Assembly (NCBI GenBank): GCA_958295665.1 | Contig: OY282558.1 | Location: 29,657,045-29,721,044 of the forward strand | Length of the DNA: 64,000 bases | DNA from: Tipula vernalis | Lineage: Eukaryota > Arthropoda > Insecta > Diptera > Tipulidae | Direction: 5' to 3' | Shown here: in pieces, positions 24,201 through 34,499 of the stretch | How the letters are laid out: each line of letters begins with the position of its first letter | How positions within the stretch are numbered: position 1 is the first letter of the stretch | Made by a program: the position numbers and the translations under genes | Notes under the pieces: model-generated | What the model was told of the DNA's origin: nothing | What the model saw: the letters and a program-made list of their open reading frames with translations, nothing else | The model's database searches: none

Positions 24201-25690
24201 ATGTTACCTAATATAATGTTGTGTGACAAAATGAAATAAAGAAACAAGATTTTATAAAATCCTTAAGAGTTGGTCAAATAGAATTAAGATGAAGAAACAA
24301 AAAAAAAAATCTTTTGTTTGCTTTTTGCAAATTGTTTACTTTAAAAACGTTAAATTGAAATACCTCTTTGGCGGTAACTTTTTTTTTTTTTGATGTGTAT
24401 GCTTTTTCCCAACTTCATCGTTATAAACATATACGTTTGTGTAAATCTGTGATTATTAAGAGAATCACTTGTTAGTTTATTTAACTAACGTATATGAAGA
24501 TTGTTGACTCAAGTGAAGAGTTTCCACCTTTGAAATGGCTGAAGAATGTTTTAAGATTTCAAAATGAGCTTGTTACTGAGAAAGAGGATGTTACATGTTA
24601 AGCTTTCTAACATCTGGATGAATATAATTTCCAATCGATTTTAAATAGATTTTCATCTGACATATTCTCTCCTGCACATCACGTTGTATGCACGTAAATA
24701 TACATAAATAACAAAGACTACGAAATAAGATTGATGGATATTCTAAAAGTAAAACACAAAAAAAAAATTGGCTACAAAGAAATGGAAGTTTTATAAATTT
24801 ATATCGATCGTACCGGTTGGTATACACACTCTATAAAATAAGTGATAGAGACCGAATTTTGATCGATTTTATAAAAATTCCAAGGAATGTATTTGCCTAT
24901 TAATTTTATTTGATTAGACTGAATTATAATATTCAAGAGGATCGTGCGCCACATGGATTATCAAAAGAATATAATTTATAACCATTGCATAATATTATTT
25001 TTTACAAATCATTATTACTTGTATTATTAATGATTTGTAATTTGTTGTTGTTATACACAACTTATGGGAACACATAAAGAAACATAAAATCTTATTAAAA
25101 TAACATTAATTATTTAATATTAGTATAGTGTAATACACTCATCTGTATGAGTCAAATTAGAGACTAAAACTCAGGTGGAATTTTATAAAAGCCACCCAGG
25201 CTAATTCTGATATAAGTGAGCTTAAGTATTCTACAAAATTCTGTCTTATCACCCTCACTCGCACGTTCTCAATATGTTTATCAAAAACTATTTTCCAAAA
25301 TAACACCATCTGTCGATTTTACCGCAACAACTCAACATAAAAAAAAAAATCCGATCAATCGTTCTATAAAAACGTTTTAATGAAACAACAAAAATTCCCA
25401 TAGAACCAAAGCTAATTATTGTTTTTCAAAAAATAAAAAATTTTAAATTCGCGTGATTACGATCGTGTATACATATATAATATACGATCAAGACTCCATC
25501 TTTAAATTAATTTTTATTCTTCAAGGGCAATTATAAATTTTCGTACTTTACACAACTCTTTCATTAAAAAAAAAAAATTAACTTTAAATCTAACACCATA
25601 GCACGGATGATAATCATTAGGCGAACCAAACAAAAATCTTAGCATGATATCTACCAAAAAAAATGTATTTTTAAATAAAAATGATCGACT
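21270..25690. other. intronic stretch without recognisable gene
   Basis: This is AT-rich intron sequence proximal to exon 1. Short frames, for example at 21.7-22.4 and 23.1-23.4 kb, have no recognisable motif. A small hairpin (TTACAAATCATT and its inverse) lies at about 24996-25037. Enhancers are plausible here but I cannot demonstrate any. Confidence 0.5.
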
Positions 25691-25720
25691 TTTATTCTAT
25701 TGCGTTGATGTACTCGTTCA
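25691..25720 (-). other. bowl: candidate intronic stop and poly(A) signal after bowl exon 1
   Basis: Read-through past the exon 1 donor stays open for about 27 codons and meets a stop at about 25718-25720. A minus-strand AATAAA follows about 20 bases later (TTTATT at 25691-25696). Premature polyadenylation here would make a two-finger, Drm-like short protein whose second finger lacks its last His. This is an inference from sequence only. Confidence 0.3.
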
Positions 25721-25802
25721 TTTCTTGATCGATTGAAAGATGAGTGAATCCGTTTTATTTTTTAAACTCATTAAAAAGTAATTAAAAATATTTGGTACTA
25801 AC

Positions 25803-26653
25803 CTGTGATCTCGTAAATGATCTTGTCGTCGAAATGCTTTTCCGCATATATCACATGAATAGGGCCGCTCATCCGTGTGCGTCCGCTCGTGTATTAATAG
25901 ATTATATGATTTTGTAAATTGACGATTACAAAACTTACAGATAAATTGTTTTTTAGGACGTGATGCACGACCGGGAGCTCGCAGCAGGCGACGATCCAAA
26001 TTTGTATGCATACCAGGTGGTACACCTTGTGGAAATAAACTTGCGGGATTTGGTGGAAAGGCGAATGTACCTGAAGAGGTTGGTGAGGGGCCGGGGCCCG
26101 TTAAAAAACTGGGTGGCGCAGGATACATTCCTGGAAGTTGTTGTGCCTGAACTCCAGATTGTCCGGGCGAGGAATTTACTCCAGGTCGTGGTAGTAACAT
26201 AGCGGCAGCTGCTTCTCGTAAAGCAAGTTCCTTTCGTTTATCTACCACCATAGCCATTAGGTCATAATTTGAATTACTAGTCGCACCACTATTTCCACCA
26301 CGTTTGCCATCTTTTTGCATTGGATCCGGTCCATCTAGCATACCGGGGTACAATGGTGTTCGCATACCACGGGACGGCAGTACGGGTACAAATGCTGATT
26401 GTTCCCTATGATGGTGATGAGCAGGCGATGATGAAAGAATACCAGCTAAATGATGTTGGTACGCTAACTGTGCTTCATAGCCACTCGAAGCGGATGCACT
26501 TCGCCCACTCGATGAGCTTCTCATTGCCGCTTGTAAATCGGGCGATTGTTGTGATTGTAAAAATTGATCTATACGCGACGAGCGTGATAACGATAAAGTA
26601 CCACCGTTACTACTGCCACGTTCGTCTATTGTTGATGATCCTTCAGTCGGCAT
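25803..26653 (-). CDS. bowl: bowl coding exon 1: N-terminal region and zinc fingers 1-2
   Basis: This exon encodes residues 1-283 and two bases of codon 284 of an odd-skipped family transcription factor. The start chosen is the ATG at 26653-26651 ([15 protein letters not shown]). It lies three bases after a good acceptor (TTGTCTTTACAG), so the upstream in-frame Met-Cys-Ile residues at 26710-26654 are intronic. The N-terminal 230 residues are Ser/Gly/Pro/Ala-rich, with a His run (HHHH), an Ala-rich helix ([13 protein letters not shown]) and a Pro-rich segment. Zinc finger 1 spans 237-259 and finger 2 begins at 265 and is finished by exon 2. The finger sequence, [20 protein letters not shown] then [18 protein letters not shown], is the family signature. 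Exon 1 ends CAC AG before GTTAGT. Bowl acts in the nucleus as a DNA-binding regulator. The assignment over sob rests on overall length and N-terminal features, and is less certain than the family. Confidence 0.93.
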
Positions 26654-26675
26654 TTTCTGTAAAGACAATTTTTTA
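26654..26675 (-). other. bowl: splice acceptor upstream of the bowl ATG
   Basis: On the minus strand a T-rich tract (TTTTTTAATTGTCTTTACAG-like) ends in CAG at 26659-26657, followed by AAA and the ATG. This implies that a 5' non-coding exon lies upstream (higher coordinates) and that translation starts near the beginning of this exon. Confidence 0.65.
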
Positions 26676-26710
26676 ATAGTCACACATAAAATAATAAATT
26701 TAATACACAT

Positions 26711-29700
26711 TTGTATATTTAGTGTTTGATAAGAAATTATATGACACGAGCGATAAGAGGAAATCGGGGGACAAATTACTGTATATCAGTTTATATGTAT
26801 GTTTATGCAGTTGCTTTTATATTCGGTGTACAATTGTATGTTCGCGCAATCGACATGTTCACACCTCTTTCAAATTTATAAAGTCACTTATCTTTATTAC
26901 AGTTCGTTTTAGGTTGACGTAACGCATTATAATAAACACAATAATGTCATTTAAATATTTTACTGTATTTACTTAATTTACGATCTAGTCATGAAGATAT
27001 TGTATGCAATGAATGTGGTCATGCGTAGTCCAGAAGGTCTTTAACATACTGATAAGAGATAGTTGATATAAAATGGATTAGTACACATTTAAAAACATAC
27101 AGGGGCCAATGCATGCATTAATCTTTTAAGAAAACAAGCAATTTCTGTCTTCCAAGGACATAAAGTCTAGAATTTAAACCGAAATTTACATAAATATGCG
27201 CGCGATCAACTACTAAATATCACCAATAAAGACAGATTAATGAATGAAAAATCCATAATATAAGCAACACCTGTTATTGATCTCATGTATAACTTTAAAC
27301 AAAATATTTATAATCTTTGAGATAAGAAAAAAATAAAAACTAACAATAAACAATCTTTTAAAAAACAAAACATTTTGTAATTTGAATGAAGTTAAAAAAC
27401 CAAACGATCGCGTTTGTAACACACCACAAAACAAAAAAGCATGTCATGGCAGCCATCTTAGATTTTAGTTTTTTTTTATTTTGTTTACCAGCATCATTAC
27501 AATACAAAAAAAAAACTATAAATTCTTACTTCTTAAGATGTAGTAGTAAAGGTAAGAAAACTTCGATCAACAGGTATTTGTGAGCAAAGTAAACAGATCA
27601 AGAGAATTGTTTGTATGCTATATGTACACATTTGTACAGTAACACGATCAAAGAGATTCTTTTGGGTTTGACTGTTGCGTTGCGCAAGTTTTTCTTTATA
27701 TATTTCAGCTCTTTGGATCTCTGTTTAATGGAAAGTTTAATTTTAAATCTAAGATAGAAAATTTTAACGCCCATTTTTGGTGCACACTTAGTTACAATGA
27801 CTTGGATAAAATTTTAAAATTGATAATCCTTATTACAAATTTTAAGTAGGTCCTTTCAAATTAAATGTGATCGCAATAAGCCACAATAAATTTTACGCGC
27901 ATTGTGGAAACGGCCGTGGTTTCTTAAACGATAATAAAACCATTACTTTATTACAGTGTGAATTGAAAAAATATTTTGGTGGTCCTATAAAAAATACCTT
28001 TCGACCCAAAAAAAAAAAAAATATTAAAAATTTAAAAAACAACAAAAATAAATTAAAAATCGTTTTTTTTATTTCTCATATCACCACATGAATCCATAAT
28101 TAATAAGACATTTCATCTCAAAACACATTCAAAATGTAACTTATCATATTTTTTCGGTTGCTGGGAGATGCTTGGCGGTTATAATTTATAGCCATTTCAT
28201 AATGAAAGCTCTTAACCCGCGCACTTTTCTTAATTAAATGCTAATTTAATTAAACAAAAATACTTTAATTAACGTCATTTAATTAATCACTCGCCAGTCG
28301 CTATATACATACATATATTCATTGATTGAATTTGATATTTTTATATATCAGTATTTACGATATAATATCCAACAAGAAGAAGTATACGATAAAAAAAATT
28401 TACATAATTTTTGGAAATGTAAATAAACCAACTGGTTTATCTTGCAAATTGGCTATTATAGATATTTGTTTAATATACAATTTATGAAATGATCTACCGA
28501 TCTTAGCGACATAAAGCGAAATATTTATTTTATTAAATTAATTAAGATTTATATTCTTGAAAATTAGTTTAAATATAAATTAATATTTATAGGATAGCAT
28601 AACCACGCATATATTGTTTCGATATCAATGAAGTGGGAACGCTAAATAGTTGTTTATCCAGAGTACGTGCAGAATTTAATTTAAATTAAAGTTTAATCGT
28701 GGAAAATCCACGATTAGCTTAACATTGTTTAAACCAAATATCGTGCAACTATTGTCTACTCTAGAGGTTATTTCCAAAGGACAAGCAATGTCAACACGAT
28801 CGATCGAACCTGTATTAATCAAATTCGATAAATCACAATTACGACCAATCTATATATTTTTAATTAATGATCATTTACATTATCATTAATTAAATTTAAA
28901 TTCATTCATTATAATTCGTTCGTAATAACCTGCCAATATTATGTTGTAATCAATTGTAAATTTTTTTAACATGGTTCTTTGTTTAGTTGTACTGGTTTAT
29001 AGTTCAAATGGTTTAAATTTTATTTTAGCATTTTAAAATCACTAAATTCGAATTAAAATTTAAAAGTCTAGATTTAAAAGCACCCATTATTTTAATTCGT
29101 TTTTATTTGTTTTTTATTAAACACATACTAAAATAGAGAATCCCTCAAAGCCGCTTAAGATTGCTCCTCTATCGATTTTTATTTTCTCTTTTCTTCTCTT
29201 AAAACCATTACTTAAAAAAAGATCGCTTTAATTTGAAACTTCTTAAGCGGTCTATTCTTTAAAGCCAAAATTGTTTTAGCCTAGCTGGCCAGAGACAGAA
29301 TTATAAACCGATATACTTAAACCGAATTAAAAAATGTTTAAGCTTTAAAATGCATGTCTGAATTAAGCTATATTTAGAGGCCTGCAGCAGATTTCACAAA
29401 TAATCTGAAAATCTTTGTCCAAAATAGACCAAGCTTGAAAGTTGTGCTATGAAATTTAGCAACGCTCACTGGTTTGGTAAAAATTTTTTTTTTAGTATGA
29501 TAAAATGCATGCCTGATCTCCTCGACTTATCGATTGACAGAATTCATGTCAATGTAATTAATTAAAGTAAAGCAATAATTTATTTGGTTTGGTTGCTTAA
29601 ATAACACAAAAGAGATATTGGTAAGATGCAATATAGGTATGAATTCTAATATGGATATTCTATATAAGCCAAAACAGAAACTTATTCAATTATTATTAAT

Positions 29701-29905
29701 ACTAACACAAACAAATAACAGTACCAGAGATGTCTATATATAGCTTGAGTATATAAAGGTAGAAATTGTAGTTATTTTCTCGGTGTAGATGATGCTTGTA
29801 AATAAAATCGATTTTGCAAAACATAAAAATAATTTCACTGTAAAGAACTATATAAAATAAACATTTGTTTTATTTTAATTAATTATTATTTTAACGTCAA
29901 ACGAA
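26711..29905. other. upstream intron or flank without recognisable gene
   Basis: This is AT-rich DNA 5' of bowl exon 1, probably intron 1 if the 5' exon lies further upstream. The frames near 27.3-28.1 kb are low complexity. A small hairpin (TAATCGTGGAAAATCCACGATTA-like) is near 28690. A match to the Su(H) core GTGGGAAC occurs near 28630 but one site is not evidence. Confidence 0.45.
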
Positions 29906-30859
29906 ACGAAAGATTCATCCGAGAAGGGAACCTTTTGAACTGTCAAATTCAAAAAATTAAAAAAACTGGTCTAAGTTGTAGTACTTTAGGAGACATTAAT
30001 GAAATGATTTTTTTTATCGGCAACCAATTCCTTTTTAGAGGTTAAAACCACCGAGGTTATTTAACCTCAAAAAACGCTTCTTTCGATATATCTTGGCTTC
30101 TACTCCACTTTTTATGATAAAACAAATTGGCAATTATTCCTTATAAAAAGTACAAGTAAAGGTGCTATTCCATGGGAAAATTTTACTGAATAGTAAAATA
30201 CGCCAAAAAGAGAAAATAAAAATCAAACACCATATACTAGACAGAGATAAGGTGTGTTTTATTTTTATTTTTTTATAGCAAAAGTTTTAAGGGGAAACTT
30301 GACATTAAACCAAAACATAACCAATAATTGCTAAAAAAATTATGTATTTAGTATTATTCGATGTTTTATTCGTCTCTAAATTATCTAAAAAATTAAATAT
30401 TATTAATACTCATATCAGAATTTCATTTTTTCGAACAATTTCCGTCACAGAATAAAAAATTAAAAAATATCTCCACCATAAAATCGTACTCCTATTAGAA
30501 TTGTTAGTGTGTGCGAGAATTATTTTCTATCATATACAAATTTTATGTACGTGTGTTAGTGACACTCCTATAAAAAGTTCCCGATTTGATACTTTTTAGA
30601 GGAGTGTTACCACTACAGACACAAATATTTTTTTACTGATTCGATTTTTTGTTTCATTCCGCCATCTAGCAAATATATATTTTTTTCTTGCTTTAATTTT
30701 ACTGTTCAGTAAAATTTTCTCATGGAATAGCACCTTAATCCATAGTAAATTAGATTATTTGGTTGCCGATAAAAAAATGGTTTCGTTAATATCTCACAGA
30801 GTACTGCGCAAAAGTTGTTTAATTTGACAGTTCAAATGGTTCCCTTGTGGGATGAATTT
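29906..30859. mobile_element. long-inverted-repeat MITE with a nested element
   Basis: The left arm of about 120 bp (29911-30029) begins ATTCATCCGAGAAGGGAACC and ends TTTATCGGCAACCAA. The right arm (about 30757-30859) is its inverse, with shared words GGGAACCATTTGAACTGTC and TTTTTATCGGCAACCAA. The arms differ by substitutions and indels, so this is old. A second element (30160-30735) lies inside. No coding capacity is seen and the target duplication is unclear. Confidence 0.75.
30160..30735. mobile_element. nested MITE with TAA duplication
   Basis: The ends are inverted copies of AGGTGCTATTCCATGGGAAA followed by ATTTTACTGAA. TAA borders both sides (30157-30159 and 30736-30738), which suggests the PIF/Harbinger group. 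Inside is a hairpin around 30560-30612 with arms GTGACACTCCTATAAAAAGT and its near inverse. No transposase is present. Confidence 0.65.
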
Positions 30860-31430
30860 TGCGTAATCTCAAGTATTACATACATTTTTAAAAAATATAT
30901 TTTCTTGTGCTTGTTGTCTTACGTATTCAAGTGGTTGCTGATCTTGATGTTTAAAATAAACTGTGAATGATGTACATAAGCTAGATTACCATAGTCCTAA
31001 TATGAGGCTTTTATTGCTTCAATGAAAAGGGCTTTCTACAGCAAACAAATTAAACTCTAACCTAATTAGAGCTTCAGAAATTAAAAATCAATTTTAAAGG
31101 CTTAAAGCTCAGTTATCATAACGATACATCCGTTCCGTTCCATTTTGCTAAAAAACTTTCCAATCCATATTTTCCATTTTGCTAAAATATATTCCAATCC
31201 ATCTTTTCCGTTCGGCAGTTTCAACGCATCAATCCACATTCAGATAAATTACGGTTCATACTGACACCAAAAGCATCCGTAATAAAATAAAAAATAAAAT
31301 ACGTATTTCTTCAAATGTCAAAAGGTGTGGTTTGAGATTATGTCGGCCGCAAAATATTAAATGTGTAGGTATTTAGCAACATTGCATTCGCTTTTCCGTT
31401 TTTTCCAACAATAAAACGGACCGGCCGAAA
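30860..31430. other. stretch without gene
   Basis: This spacer between two MITEs contains a two-copy direct repeat at about 31140-31205 (TTCCATTTTGCTAAAA then CTTTCCAATCCAT, repeated as TTCCATTTTGCTAAAATATA then TTCCAATCCAT). Nothing coding is recognised. Confidence 0.5.
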
Positions 31431-31960
31431 TAATACCATGTGGAAGCGCAATCAAAAGTCATTGTCTCCTATTTTCGGCTTTTAATACATGTTTATATAA
31501 GTCTTGAAGTACCCGAAAACAGTTTATTTAAAAACAACATGGTGGCGATGAAACTCCTATTATTTGAATGACATCCACGGGTGGAAATCGAATAGAACAA
31601 AAAACGAAAAACATTTTGAAAAAAGGAGTCAAAATATAGTGAAATAAGCAGGATTTTTTTGATCAATTAAAATTTACCGATTTCATGATCGAAAAAACAA
31701 ATGTTCCTTCGTATTGACGCCATTTTTGTAAAATTTAATATTTTTCAAAAATCATTTTTCTTCTAGATTGAAAATTGTGACCTATAGATTTCCGCCCGTG
31801 GAGGCCATTCAAAAAAATGGAGTTTCCTTTCATCAGCCATAGCGCTGCCATTTTGTTTTTAAATAATTAAAAAAAAAAATGTGTGTACTTCAAAAATTAT
31901 TTAAGATGTATTAAAAAGAGAAAATGACCCTTGATTTCGCTGCCACAAGGTGCTAGTACC
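31431..31960. mobile_element. foldback MITE with arms of about 160 bp
   Basis: The left arm runs from CCATGTGGAAGCGCAATCAA through TTTTAATACATG, GAAGTAC and AAACAACATGGTGGCG to CATCCACGGGTGGAAATC near 31589. The right arm from about 31788 is the inverse of this order (for example GATTTCCGCCCGTGGAGGCC, GCGCTGCCATTTTG, GTACTTC). The arms are diverged, with an extra ACAGTTTATTT region on the left. The middle of about 200 bp is AT-rich. No target duplication is clear. Confidence 0.7.
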
Positions 31961-33956
31961 CCTTAAGAATTCTAATCGCTGTTATAGGGAGAGGTGGCAT
32001 CGGCTAACTATGACAATGGAGGAAGGGAACGTTTTATAAAATGTAACGTCATGCATTTTATTAAAAACTGAATAAAATTTGGGGGGAGGCGTAAAATGTA
32101 AAATTTGTGATGTAATTTTATACAAAAGGTATAAAGCTTTGTGCCGATTTGCGACGAAGGGGCGAGAGGGTTTAAAATGTTAATTTTAGTTAATTAAAGT
32201 TAATAATAAACCTCCCTGACATCGAATCAAAAATTTTACCAATATTTAAAAAAACATTAATTCTAAAAATTCTAAGCCAAAAGCTTTACAGCCAAAAATT
32301 TATTCGGAGTACTAAACGTCTGTTCATAACGTGTTTATAAATAACGTACCTATGCAATTTGTTTCTGCCATAACTCTACACAAAATTTTTCTAAAAATGT
32401 TTCTATTTGCAAAACTGGATTGAGCTTTTGTTAATAGGTCAAAGTATACTAAATTAGGGTGATTTCTGGGGCATTTGTAGTGATTTAAGCGATTAATTAA
32501 TCATGAGGTAGGCTTTCGTACTCTTAAAATGAAAAATGCCCCAAACACCATGTTCATTTATTTTATCACCATCAGTTTATAAAACATCTACACCCATTTT
32601 ATGTATTTATTTTTGTACATATATTAAAATATCTCCTGAGAAAAACAAATTTATGGAGATGGCTTATCTTAACATCTTTCAAAAGTTTCAAATACGTACA
32701 AGAAATAACAAAACTTAAGTTTTTTTTATCTAAACTATTTATCGATAACCAGTCTTTTATATTTAATTATAAACAGATACAATTTTATTTTTTAATGAAC
32801 TTAATTTTAATTTATTACATTTTAATAATTTTGTGTTCATATATATAGATATGTAAGTATTAATATATCCACCAAAAATTTGTTTCTACTTTGCATAATA
32901 TTTCCGGCTTAAATAAAAAACCAAATCTACAAAAATTAGTTTTCAGCTTCAACATTCGTATATTAAATTCATTATAAAAAAAATATTTAATAAATTATCA
33001 TTAAGACGAGACGAATTAATTCAAAATGTTATATGGATTATAAGAGATTTAATAATTCAATGACCTGATCAAGAAAATAATAATTTATGGTGTAGAAAGA
33101 TTTTGATCTAACACAAAACATATTATTTAATTAATTGAATTAATTAAAAAAATAAAATAAAAATATTACGTTCGGCTACCTTAATACAAATTCATGAAGA
33201 GAGGAAATGTAGAACATGCGAAATTAAATTAATTATTAATTTTTATTTGTTTATATAAGTTATGGTGCATAGTAACAATGGTATTTAATTAAAGCAAGCT
33301 GTAAAATAAATTAAATTCCAGCAGCTAAAATAAAATTCATATTAGGATGAATTAGTAATCATCTTGCTTAAATGATTTTGTCGCCTACTTTCGGCGACGC
33401 GCTATTATAAAACAAACCAAAAATTTTATAAACGATTTATGAGCTTTTGTGTGTGAACGGCAATAGATGATGGAAATTTAAATAAATTACAATTATCCGA
33501 AAATGGGCATAAATCGTGAAACGAGGCGAAACAATTTTTGTTAATTGGGCGAAATACTACTGTGCACATATCAGATTTGGATGTCGATAAATTTGTATAC
33601 GGTTATGGTAAACCACGCGTCATATAGGCAATGTGTTCGGATATTTTTATAAAAATAAATGTGTATTACGTTACCTCTCTCGTTAAGTAAATAGTTAATC
33701 CTTTAAATATATAAAAAATATCTCGTTTTTGTTTTTTGTTGATCGCGTGTTGAATATCGAGCTTTATAAAATGTATACTACGCGATCAGCTAATAATCCA
33801 TGGAAAGTATACAAACAATAATTGTACTAGCATAATATCCAATCAATCAATGTTATATCCAAACTGTTAGTCTAACACTCATTTATTATTGTAAACATAT
33901 AGCAATAACCATAATAACTTAAAACTTTTTTTAAACTTTAATTTTTTATATTTCAC
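31961..33956. other. stretch without recognisable gene
   Basis: This is AT-rich. A short segment at 31990-32170 (GGGGGGAGGCGTAAAATGTA and relatives of GTAACGTCATGCATTTTA) resembles ends seen in insect DNA transposons, but no matching partner was found. No coding sequence is recognised. Confidence 0.4.
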
Positions 33957-34384
33957 CTCATTTTTATTTAACTTTTGTATGTATATAATATAATTTACAA
34001 CAAATACACTACTCTCAACACATAAAATAAACACACACTTTAAGTGTAAGAAAATTCACAATGTAACAATAAATTTGTATCATAATAAATTCACATTTTT
34101 TTCAAAAAATTACACAACGCGCAATATTCCACAGTACAAAAATCACGGAGACATAATTAAAACCAAAAGAAAAAAAAAACAAAACCGAAATATTTAATTG
34201 CTAAGCGTGCGCAACTTAGTCTACACAACAAAATTCACTCATAAACTGAAGAAAACGAATTTCGAGTTCTTTTCAAATTTAAAAAAAGAAAACAATTCGA
34301 TCGCGCGGACTCTTTTTTACTCTTCTTGTGTAAAAATTGTGTGCGATCGTGGTTTGGTATCTCACTCAACCGTAGACTCTTTAT
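33957..34384 (-). promoter_or_regulatory. candidate minus-strand promoter and 5' non-coding exon (possibly bowl)
   Basis: On the minus strand a TATA-like box (TTATAAAG, read as CTTTATAA at 34378-34385) is preceded by a GAGA/GTGTGA-rich stretch (34390-34440). It is followed by a long non-coding sequence rich in TTTTGTGT and AAGTGTG words, as is usual for fly 5' UTRs. A possible donor, GAG then GTGAAA, lies at 33957/33956. If real, the transcription start would be near 34353 and the first bowl intron about 7.3 kb. There is no transcript evidence, so treat this as a hypothesis. Confidence 0.28.
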
Positions 34385-34499
34385 AATATTCCCGCTCACT
34401 CTATCACACCTTCTCTCTTGTGTACAGTAAACTCTCCAATACAACAACAAAAAAAAACTGTTTGCATATGAACATACCAACTAAATTCAAGTTGTATTT

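Larger units (their letters stand above)
2202..25802 (-). other. bowl: 23.6-kb intron of bowl
   Basis: The donor is GTTAGT (read as ACTAAC at 25797-25802) and the acceptor ends CAG (2204-2202). Splicing is phase 2 within an Arg codon of zinc finger 2, and the joined exons give an unbroken 702-codon frame. The intron carries several transposons, listed separately. I see no host gene inside it. Introns of this size in developmental regulators commonly hold enhancers, but I cannot point to a specific one by eye. Confidence 0.92.

Noticed and set aside
25960..26676. Two plus-strand frames (80 and 118 codons)
   Set aside because: They are opposite bowl exon 1 and arise from its codon bias.
26654..26710. 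Upstream in-frame extension of bowl starting at Met-Cys-Ile
   Set aside because: The extension contains a good splice acceptor and a hydrophobic, AT-driven peptide unlike the family start, so the ATG at 26653 was chosen.
28625..28640. Su(H) binding site GTGGGAAC upstream of bowl
   Set aside because: It is a single match to a short motif. Similar cores also occur in transposon remnants (for example near 40187), so it has no weight alone.
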